Made by a program: the position numbers and the translations under genes
In this document: one piece after another, positions 1 through 6,121 of the stretch
How positions within the stretch are numbered: the first letter of the stretch is position 1
Layout: each line of letters begins with the position of its first letter
The notes under the pieces: model-generated
The model's input: only the letters and a program-made list of their open reading frames with translations
Told to the model about the DNA's origin: nothing
Databases searched by the model: none
Origin: Anaerolineae bacterium
GTDB taxonomy: Bacteria > Chloroflexota > Anaerolineae > B4-G1
Assembly: GCA_030612585.1 (NCBI GenBank)
Contig: JAUWNP010000064.1
Location: forward strand, 1 to 20,972
Direction: 5' to 3'
DNA length: 20,972 nt

Positions 1-93
1 TGCTATACTGTGACTGTTGAGACCGTGTCAGTTCCCCATCCGCAGCAGCGAGGATTTTGCTTCCCTGCTGCTGTTGTGCTATACTGTGACTGT
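1..93 (+). repeat. 17 bp direct repeat carrying a -10-like box
   Basis: The same 17 bases (beginning TGCTATACTGTG) occur at 1-17 and again at 77-93. Each copy contains an extended -10 type sequence (TGCTATACT). The second copy forms part of the promoter candidate upstream of the first kinase. The first copy touches the window edge, so the true repeat length is unknown. Confidence 0.7.
57..85 (+). promoter_or_regulatory. Sigma70-type promoter candidate for the dCache kinase
   Basis: TTGCTT at 57-62 and TATACT at 80-85 are separated by 17 bp, and the -10 is preceded by TG one base upstream (extended -10). The predicted start of transcription is near 92, about 195 bases before the kinase start codon at 289. 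Confidence 0.5.
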
Positions 94-172
94 ATGAGTC
101 GGTTCTACCACCGGACACTTTTTGTCCCTTGCTCAAACTTCTATCAAGAATGGTACGACAAGAGTAAAAGAA

Positions 173-230
173 CAACTCATCACCGAATTGGCAGAAATGC
201 GCCGGCGGATTGCCGAATTGGAAGCAGCAG
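173..230 (+). pseudogene. Orphan copy of a histidine-kinase N-terminal coiled coil
   Basis: These 58 bases are nearly identical (about three differences) to 3368-3425, codons 10-28 of the second kinase, and encode the same coiled coil (QLITELAEMR..IAELEAA). The frame is not joined to a start codon: the ATG at 150, in the place matching the second kinase's start, hits a stop at 165. The frame then runs past the ATG at 289 and stops shortly after. It looks like a remnant of a kinase gene of the 3341 type, or of a duplicated N-terminal cassette, left upstream of the present dCache kinase. Confidence 0.6.
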
Positions 231-288
231 GAACCGATCGCCTGTTTGCCTGCTTAGCGCAGGCAAGCAAGCGGAAGGAGGAGTACAC

Positions 289-1116
289 ATGCGTAACCTG
301 AGCTGGAGAACAAAATTGATGGGGCTCTTCACGCTGGTACTGGGTGCGTCGCTCCTGTTCCAGATGTTCTACGTCATTCCAACTATCCGCAACAGGGAAG
401 TGGAAACGACACGAGCCTACCAGGAGGAAATCGCCCGCAACATCGCTTGGGAAATGGACAATAATCTAAAGAGGTTCAAGGCTCGGCTGATGGAAGTAGC
501 CGGGTTGCCCGCGTTCCGCAGCATGGACGTTATCAACCAACGTCAGATCATGGTCGCGAATGTAGAGGCAACACCGCTCATCAACTCTCTTTTTGTGATG
601 GACGCCGCAGGCTGGTTCGTTTCTGGCAGTGTGAGTGCCGATGACCTGGCCGCGTACACCACCGAGAACTACGCCGATCAGCCCTACTTTACCGTTCCTT
701 TTGAGCAAGGCCAGGCCTATTTTGCCCCGCCCCGGTTCTATCCCAATCAAGGGATCGTAAGCATTTCTGTCAGCGTACCCATCGAGTCGGAAACGGGAGA
801 CAGAGTGGGCGTGCTGATAGGCGGAATGGAACTGAACGACTGCGTGATGGAACGAGTGGCAGACTATCCGCTTGAGGAGGAAATGGTCGCCTACGTGATA
901 GACAGGGAAGGCACGGTGATTGCTCACTCCGGGATGGACCTGTTCGCTCTGGAAGAAGGTCCACTGTCGCTTGACTTTAGCGACCGTCCGTTGGTGCAAG
1001 CCATCATGGACAGGGAGATAGGCGAATCTCAAGAGCATGAACACGAGGGCACGCCTCATTTCTGCACCTCTGCTATCCTGGAATCGTATCTTCTCAAAAA
1101 CTTGGGGCGGGTGTAG
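289..1116 (+). pseudogene. N-terminal half of a dCache sensor histidine kinase, cut by a MITE-like element
   Basis: The start at 289 is chosen because GGAGGAG lies just upstream and the product begins with a short basic stretch and a membrane helix (about residues 9-28). Residues 35-265 look like an extracytoplasmic dCache ligand-binding domain (motifs such as DQPYFTVPFEQG and VAYVIDREGTVIAHS). The reading frame enters the inserted element at 1086 and stops at the TAG at 1114-1116. Without the 120 bp of insertion plus duplicated target, the frame continues directly into the 1225-2850 kinase, giving a protein of about 813 residues with two membrane helices. As it stands the product would be a membrane-anchored sensor domain with no kinase. 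Ligand unknown. Confidence 0.85.
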
Positions 1117-1196
1117 GTCGGATTTGCTATCCGACCGGACGGCGGTTAGCAAAACCGCCCTACAGTCGTCATCCCCCCCTGAATATTGAGAAGATA
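1086..1196. mobile_element. MITE-like element with 9 bp target duplication, disrupting a kinase
   Basis: The ends are inverted copies: GTATCTTCTCAA at 1086-1097 and TTGAGAAGATA at 1186-1196, with weaker similarity to about 22 bp inward. CCTGGAATC at 1077-1085 is repeated exactly at 1197-1205 and is best read as a 9 bp target duplication. The 111 bp element has no coding capacity. Its core holds two hairpins (1116-1136 and 1141-1159) enclosed by a short TGTA/TACA stem. Because 111+9 is divisible by three the frame is kept, but the element carries an in-frame stop. A second member with the same ends lies at 3116-3205. Mobilisation would need a transposase elsewhere. Confidence 0.85.
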
Positions 1197-1224
1197 CCTG
1201 GAATCTAATGTTTGGAGGGTAGTG

Positions 1225-2850
1225 GTGACAACCCCTATGCGTGCGATCCTGGCTAAAAGTGACGCACTGGCCAGGCAGTTGCTGACGATCAACGTCGGAC
1301 TCTTTGTCATCGCCCTTGGCGTCACGCTGGTGTTTACGGGGCAGATAACGGCCGAGCGCAAGCGGGCGGAGGAGGCGGTGCAGCGGGAGCGAGACTTTGC
1401 TGAAAGCCTGATTGAGACGGCACAGGTTATTGTGTTGGTGCTCGACACAGAAGGCCGGATTGTTCGTTTCAATCCCTATATGGAAGAAATCTCGGGCTAT
1501 TGCCTGGAGGAAGTGCAGGGCAAGGACTGGTTCGCCACCTTCGTGCCGGAACGGGACCAGACACAGACAGCGATCCGAGAGATTTTCCTGAGGGCGATAA
1601 GTGATATCCAAACATGTGGCAGTGTCAATCCCATCGTCACCAAGGACGGGCGCGAGCGCGAGATTGAGTGGTATGATAAGACTCTCAAGGATGCCAACGG
1701 CAATGCGGTCGGCTTGCTTGCGATTGGGCAGGACATCACCGAGCGCAAGCGGGTAGAGCAGGCGCTGCGGGAAAGCGAGGAGCAATACCGGACACTCGTC
1801 GAGAACCAGGGTGAGGGGGTTGGTTTCGTTGACCCCGAGGAATGCTTCACCTTCGCCAACCCGGCCGCGCACGAGATTTTCGGCGTGACCCAGGGCGAGA
1901 TGGTCAGCCGCAACTTGCGCGAGTTCGTTGACCCGGAGACCTTTGACCTCGTTCGGGCGCAGACGGAGAAGCGCCGGGCGGGAGAAAAGAGCATCTACCG
2001 GATGGAATTCATCCGCCCGGACGGAGAGCGAGGCCACTTGCTCGTCACGGCCACGCCCAGATTCGATGGCGAAGGACAACTTGTCGGCACCTTTGGGATA
2101 TTCCGCGACATCACCGAACTGGTGCAAGCGGAGGAGGCGCTGCGCCAATACGCCGCTGAGTTGGAAGCGCGCAACGAGGAACTAAACGCCTATACCCACA
2201 CTGTGGCCCACGACCTCAAGGGCCCATTGGGACACATGGTCGGCTTTGCGCAGTTGTTGGAGGATAGTTACGCCACGCTGTCGGATGAAGATCAGCGCGA
2301 CAGTCTCCATGTGATTGCCCAGAGTGGCCGCAAGATGAGCAATATCATTGACGAGTTGCTGCTGCTGTCGGCATTGCGCGGGGCGGAAGTAGAGATGATG
2401 CCCCTGGACATGGCGAGCATCGTGGACGAGGCCAGACAGCGCCTGGCCTACATGATTGAGGAGTACCAGGCCCAGATTCTCTTTCCGGACGCCTGGCCGA
2501 TAGCGCTGGGCTACGGCCCATGGATCGAAGAGGTGTGGGCCAATTATCTCAGCAACGCGCTCAAGTACGGGGGCCAGCAGCCGCGCGTCGAACTGGGGGC
2601 AACGGTGCAAGCGGATGGTATGGTGCGCTTCTGGATACGCGACAACGGCCCCGGTCTCACGCCAGAGGAGCAGGCGCGGCTGTTCGCGCCGTTTACGCGA
2701 CTCGAGCAGGTGCAGGTCAAAGGGCACGGGTTGGGGCTTTCGATCGCGCGGCGCATCGTGGAGAGACTCAGCGGGCAGGTGAGCGTGGAAAGCAAAGTGG
2801 GCCAGGGGAGTGTCTTTGCCTTCACTTTGCGAATGGTGAATGACGAATAG
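1225..2850 (+). CDS. PAS-PAS sensor histidine kinase, C-terminal half of the split dCache kinase
   Basis: The kinase half begins with the end of the dCache domain, then a membrane helix (LLTINVGLFVIALGVTLVF), a short coiled segment, two PAS domains (each ending in a DITE-type motif) and a HisKA/HATPase_c core. The phospho-acceptor histidine is in VAHDLKGPLG (codon at 2209-2211). The N box (NYLSNALKYG), G1 (DNGPGL) and G2 (GHGLGLSI) are intact. GTG at 1225 is proposed as start because GGAGGG lies at 1214-1219. GTG 1222, ATG 1237, or TTG 1186 inside the element are alternatives. The gene may thus make a constitutive or orphan kinase with one membrane helix, or may be a dead 3' fragment. No response regulator lies in the window. 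Confidence 0.8.
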   Translation: MTTPMRAILAKSDALARQLLTINVGLFVIALGVTLVFTGQITAERKRAEEAVQRERDFAESLIETAQVIVLVLDTEGRIVRFNPYMEEISGYCLEEVQGKDWFATFVPERDQTQTAIREIFLRAISDIQTCGSVNPIVTKDGREREIEWYDKTLKDANGNAVGLLAIGQDITERKRVEQALRESEEQYRTLVENQGEGVGFVDPEECFTFANPAAHEIFGVTQGEMVSRNLREFVDPETFDLVRAQTEKRRAGEKSIYRMEFIRPDGERGHLLVTATPRFDGEGQLVGTFGIFRDITELVQAEEALRQYAAELEARNEELNAYTHTVAHDLKGPLGHMVGFAQLLEDSYATLSDEDQRDSLHVIAQSGRKMSNIIDELLLLSALRGAEVEMMPLDMASIVDEARQRLAYMIEEYQAQILFPDAWPIALGYGPWIEEVWANYLSNALKYGGQQPRVELGATVQADGMVRFWIRDNGPGLTPEEQARLFAPFTRLEQVQVKGHGLGLSIARRIVERLSGQVSVESKVGQGSVFAFTLRMVNDE

Positions 2851-2868
2851 CGAATTAGGACTTCACAT

Positions 2869-2896
2869 TTGCCCCCTCAAGCCATTGGGGTATAAT
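2869..2896 (+). promoter_or_regulatory. Sigma70-type promoter candidate
   Basis: TTGCCC at 2869-2874 and a consensus TATAAT at 2891-2896 are spaced by 16 bp. It points toward the second kinase, about 435 bases away. The MITE-like element at 3116-3205 would lie within the transcript. Confidence 0.4.
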
Positions 2897-2953
2897 AATC
2901 CGACACTGTCATGTTTCATTCAGGGCCATCCGTTTCTGCCAAACCTCACATTG

Positions 2954-3115
2954 TCAAGATAGCGTCAAGTTCAGTTCCACATTGGACCACAACTCCGCTG
3001 CCAAGATTTCAAGGAACTCCACATAGCGTGTAAAATGGATCGCACCCGATGAAACAGGTATCTGACAACCATGAGGAGCCAGACATGTCTCCCCGATAAT
3101 AGATAAGCCAAACCG
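2954..3115 (-). pseudogene. Possible C-terminal remnant of an unknown gene
   Basis: On the minus strand an open frame of about 54 codons ends at 2954 and looks protein-like (GAIHFTRYVEFLEILAAELW). Its 5' side runs straight into the MITE-like element at 3116-3205, which supplies the only upstream start codon. It may be the tail of a gene whose front was lost, or chance. The family is not recognised. Confidence 0.2.
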
Positions 3116-3205
3116 GCATCTTCTCAAAAATTCGGGGAAAGAAACCGGTTTTTTTCTGGACAACCCGGTTTCTCATCTGCCAAACCCCAGTTTATTGAGA
3201 AGACA
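3116..3205. mobile_element. Second MITE-like element with the same ends and a different core
   Basis: The left end GCATCTTCTCAA (3116-3127) and right end TTGAGAAGACA (3195-3205) match the ends of the 1086-1196 element, including the inward AAA..GGGG region. Flanks GCCAAACCG (3107-3115) and CCCAAACCG (3206-3214) agree at eight of nine positions, fitting an old 9 bp target duplication. The 90 bp element has a different core: a copy of the GAAACCGGG palindrome (about 3141-3172) that also occurs inside coding genes of this window. Confidence 0.75.
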
Positions 3206-3216
3206 CCCAAACCGCA

Positions 3217-3323
3217 TCTGTGGAGGGGAAAAGAGTACCGCGGGTACAGAAATGAGCAATGTAGCGAGCCACAGACGGCCCGATGGAGATTTCATCGTGT
3301 TTTTCTTCATCCGGGGTACTCTT
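3217..3323 (+). promoter_or_regulatory. Hairpin-rich leader upstream of the second kinase
   Basis: Several inverted pairs crowd this stretch: TCTGTGG (3217-3223) with CCACAGA (3269-3275), GTACC/GGTAC (3235-3239, 3243-3247), CGATG/CATCG (3281-3285, 3293-3297), and AAGAGTACC (3231-3239) with GGTACTCTT (3315-3323). Some are mutually exclusive, so alternative folds are possible. The last arm ends four bases before the GGGAG ribosome site at 3327-3331. It matches no riboswitch class that I recognise. Confidence 0.3.
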
Positions 3324-3340
3324 CTTGGGAGACACACGAG

Positions 3341-6055
3341 ATGAAAGATAAATCTAAGACCAAAAAGCAACTCATCACCGAATTGGCAGAAATGCGCCAA
3401 CGGATTGCCGAATTGGAAGCAGCAGAGACCAAGTGGGTGCGGGTGCAAGAGGCACTGCGGGAAAGCGAAGAACGCTACCGCACTGTAGCGGACTTTACCT
3501 ACGACTGGGAATATTGGATTAACCCCGACGGGAGATTTGTCTACGTTTCGCCGTCGTGCGAGCGTATCACCGGGTATCGCGCCGCTGAGTTCCTCCAGGA
3601 TCCAGAACTGCTGAAGACCACCGTACATCCTGACGACCGGGCCGCGTTTATCAGCCACCGTCACGAGGTACTGGAGACAGGCGAGGTGCTGCCCATTGAC
3701 TTCCGCATCATCACCAGTAGCGGCGAGGAACGCTGGATCGCTCACGTTTGCCAGTCGATATACAGCAGTGACGGGCGTTATCTCGGCCAGCGCGGCAGCA
3801 ACCGCGCCATCACCAAGCGCAAGCAAGCAGAGGAGGAGATCCGGCAGCGCACGGCCCAGTTGGAGGCGCTGCGAGAGGGGAGACTGGAACTCACCGCTCA
3901 GTTGGACCTGGATACCCTGCTCCACTCCATCGCCTCGCGAGCCTTCACACTGCTGGGGGGGACATTAGGGACAGTCTACCTCTACCGACCAGAACAGGAT
4001 GTGCTGGAGTTGAGCGTGACCGCCGGCCATAACCAGCCGCCCACCGGGATTGTCCTGCATCGGGGCGAGGGCCTCGCCGGTAAGGTCCTGGAGACGGGCG
4101 AGCCACTCATCGTAGACGACTACCGGCATTGGGAGGGGCGCGCGACCATCTATGATGACTATTCCTTCGCAGCCACCGTGGGTGTGCCGGCCCGCTGGGG
4201 GCAACCAGGCGCCGAGGAGGAGTTCCTGGGAGTGCTGGACGTGCACGCGGTTCCCCCGCGCACCTTCTCCCCAGCCGACGTTGAGTTGTTGAGCCTGTTC
4301 GCCACCCAGGCCGCCAGCGCCATCCACAACGTCCAGATCCTCCAGGCAGAGCAGGAGCAGCGGGAATTGGCCAAGGCACTGGAGCAGGCCGCCGCTGCCG
4401 TCAGCAGCACCCTGGATCTTGACCAGGTGCTAGATCGAATCCTGGAGCAGGTGGAGCAGGTCGTCCCTGGGGACGTTTTTAACGTCATGCTGGTCGAGGA
4501 GAATCACGCCCGGGCGGTGCGCTGGCGAGGGTACGAGCGTTTCAACGCAGGGGAGTTCATCTCCACGGTCGCCTTCCCCATCCCCGAGACGCCCACCCTG
4601 CAACAGATGGTGGAGACCGGAAAGCCGGTCATCATCCCCGACACCGGCGCTGCTCCCGACTGGGTTGCCCTGCCTCCACTGGAGTGGCTGCGCTCTTACG
4701 TCGCCGCGCCCATTCAGGTGACAGGTCTGACAATAGGCTTCTTGAACGTGGACGGCACCCGGCCGGACCAGTTCGGCCTCGCCGACGCCCGGCGGCTGGA
4801 AGCCTTCGCCAGCCACGCCGCCACCGCCATCGAGAATGCCCAGTTGTATCAGAGGTTGCAGGAGTACGCCGGGCAGTTGGAGCAGCGCGTGCAGGAGCGC
4901 ACCGCCGAACTCCAGGCCCAGTACGCCTGGCTGGACGCGATCCTGAACAGTACCACCGACGGCATCGTCGTTACCAACGAAGAAGGGAGTATCGTCCAGG
5001 CCAACCCGGTGGCCCAGGCGTGGCTCACCCAGACCCTCTCGCCGGGAGAGGCAAGCCGGCTGCGGGAGGCGGTGCAGAGCGTAGCGCGGCAGGCGTGCGC
5101 TGAAGAAACCGGGTTTTCAGGAAAAAACCCGGTTTCACTGCTGGAACTGACGGGGCTAGACCTGGAACTGAACGCCGCGTTGGTGGTAGAAGAAGGAGCA
5201 GGGAAGCCCACGGCGGCGGTGATAGACATCCACGACGTCACTCACCTCAAGGCACTGGACCGGATGAAGACCCGTTTCATCACCAACATCTCCCACGAAC
5301 TCAGGACACCGGTCGCGGCGATCAAACTGTACGCCTACTTGATGCGGCAGCACCCGGAGAAATGGGAGCAGTACCTGGACACGCTGGCGCATGAGGCGGA
5401 TCACCAGGCGGGACTGGTGGAGGGCATCCTGGAGATTTCCCGCATAGACGCCGGGCGGATGGAGATGGAGCCCCGCCCTACATCTCTCAACGAGTTGACC
5501 GAAGCCGTTGTTGCTAGCCACCATGTGCTGGCCGAGGAGCGGGGGCTGACGTTGGAACACCGGCCAGAAACTGGGCTTCGCCCTGAGGCTCAGAGCGAAG
5601 GGTTTTTCGGAAAAGACCCGGTTTCTCTGGTCGACCCGGAGCGGATGATGCAGGTGTTGAACAACCTGGTGGGGAACGGGATCCGCTACACGCCGGAGGG
5701 GGGCACAGTGGTAGTCTCCACCGGGACGGAGGAGGCAGAGGGACGCACGTGGGCCACGGTGACGGTGACAGATACGGGAATGGGTATACCGGAGGATGAA
5801 TTGCCCCACGCCTTCGATCGCTTCTTCCGGGGCGCGGAGCCACGGGCGATGCAGTTGACCGGCACCGGTCTGGGGCTGGCGATCGCCAAAGAGATCGTGG
5901 AACTGCACGGCGGGTATGTGACCGTAGAAAGCCCTTCGACCGCGCTCACCGCCACGAGCCCCGCCACGAGTACTCGCGGTGGTACTCGCGGTGGCAGGGC
6001 AGGCGAAGAAGGCGTAGGCAGCACTTTCACCGTCTGGTTGCCGCTCATCGACTAA
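3341..6055 (+). CDS. PAS-GAF-GAF-PAS sensor histidine kinase
   Basis: This 904-residue protein has no membrane helix, so it is probably cytoplasmic. Order: coiled coil (1-40), PAS (about 45-165), two GAF domains (about 185-335 and 345-500), coiled coil, a degenerate PAS (about 525-630), HisKA with H652 in ISHELRTP, and HATPase_c with N box (NNLVGNGIRY), G1 (DTGMGIP) and G2 (GTGLGLAI). GGGAG lies 9 bases before the ATG. Three in-frame repeat insertions expand it: a palindrome in the PAS region (5105-5136), a compound hairpin before the ATPase domain (5567-5625) and a low-complexity block just before the final GVGSTF motif (about 5933-6007). All catalytic motifs remain, so it is likely functional. 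Signal and partner regulator unknown. Confidence 0.93.
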   Translation: MKDKSKTKKQLITELAEMRQRIAELEAAETKWVRVQEALRESEERYRTVADFTYDWEYWINPDGRFVYVSPSCERITGYRAAEFLQDPELLKTTVHPDDRAAFISHRHEVLETGEVLPIDFRIITSSGEERWIAHVCQSIYSSDGRYLGQRGSNRAITKRKQAEEEIRQRTAQLEALREGRLELTAQLDLDTLLHSIASRAFTLLGGTLGTVYLYRPEQDVLELSVTAGHNQPPTGIVLHRGEGLAGKVLETGEPLIVDDYRHWEGRATIYDDYSFAATVGVPARWGQPGAEEEFLGVLDVHAVPPRTFSPADVELLSLFATQAASAIHNVQILQAEQEQRELAKALEQAAAAVSSTLDLDQVLDRILEQVEQVVPGDVFNVMLVEENHARAVRWRGYERFNAGEFISTVAFPIPETPTLQQMVETGKPVIIPDTGAAPDWVALPPLEWLRSYVAAPIQVTGLTIGFLNVDGTRPDQFGLADARRLEAFASHAATAIENAQLYQRLQEYAGQLEQRVQERTAELQAQYAWLDAILNSTTDGIVVTNEEGSIVQANPVAQAWLTQTLSPGEASRLREAVQSVARQACAEETGFSGKNPVSLLELTGLDLELNAALVVEEGAGKPTAAVIDIHDVTHLKALDRMKTRFITNISHELRTPVAAIKLYAYLMRQHPEKWEQYLDTLAHEADHQAGLVEGILEISRIDAGRMEMEPRPTSLNELTEAVVASHHVLAEERGLTLEHRPETGLRPEAQSEGFFGKDPVSLVDPERMMQVLNNLVGNGIRYTPEGGTVVVSTGTEEAEGRTWATVTVTDTGMGIPEDELPHAFDRFFRGAEPRAMQLTGTGLGLAIAKEIVELHGGYVTVESPSTALTATSPATSTRGGTRGGRAGEEGVGSTFTVWLPLID
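5105..5136. repeat. GAAACCGGG palindrome, in frame inside the kinase
   Basis: GAAACCGGGTTTT (5105-5117) pairs perfectly with AAAACCCGGTTTC (5124-5136) around a six-base loop. It is translated as ETGFSGKNPVS within the PAS region. Read on the minus strand its loop (TTCCTG) matches that of the copy at 17557-17590 (TTCCGG), so the two are inverted copies of one element. Confidence 0.8.
5567..5625. repeat. Compound hairpin element, in frame inside the kinase
   Basis: The outer arms GAAACTGGG (5567-5575) and CCCGGTTTC (5617-5625) enclose an inner palindrome, CTTCGCCCTGAG (5576-5587) against CTCAGAGCGAAG (5589-5600), and a GGGTTTTTC..GACCC hairpin. The right part encodes EGFFGKDPVSL, nearly the same peptide as the 5105 copy (ETGFSGKNPVSL). 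It sits between the HisKA and ATPase domains, just before the conserved VDPERMMQVLNNL helix. Confidence 0.7.
5933..6007. repeat. Low-complexity repeat insertion before the last kinase motif
   Basis: Two perfect 12-base tandem units (TACTCGCGGTGG, 5971-5982 and 5983-5994) and an imperfect inverted pair (5961-5973 with 5982-5994) make a roughly 25-codon stretch rich in Ser, Thr, Gly and Arg. In other histidine kinases the VES stretch is followed almost at once by G.GSTF, so this block appears inserted in frame. Confidence 0.6.
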
Positions 6056-6058
6056 TCA

Positions 6059-6093
6059 AGACCTGACAGGTTTTTGTGAAACCTGTCAGGTCT
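6059..6093. repeat. Perfect 15 bp inverted repeat after the kinase, possible terminator
   Basis: AGACCTGACAGGTTT (6059-6073) pairs perfectly with AAACCTGTCAGGTCT (6079-6093) around a five-base loop. It begins four bases after the kinase stop codon and ends 28 bases before the next start. There is no T-run after either arm, so it may be another palindromic repeat or an RNA 3' end stabiliser rather than a classical terminator. Confidence 0.6.
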
Positions 6094-6121
6094 GGCCTGA
6101 TCACTAGAACAAGGAGATACA

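Larger units (their letters stand above)
2851..3340. other. 490 bp intergenic region between two kinase genes
   Basis: This gap holds a promoter candidate (2869-2896), a weak minus-strand coding remnant (2954-3115), a MITE-like element (3116-3205) and a hairpin-rich leader (3217-3323) before the second kinase. No intact gene is seen. Confidence 0.7.

Noticed and set aside
466..2148. 560-codon open frame on the minus strand antisense to the split kinase
   Set aside because: It reads through the MITE-like element and mirrors kinase codons of a GC-rich gene. The product has no recognisable domain, while the plus strand has clear PAS and kinase motifs.
5156..5908. 250-codon minus-strand open frame opposite the second kinase
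   Set aside because: It lies opposite the HisKA and ATPase domains, has no protein-like features and is a shadow frame.
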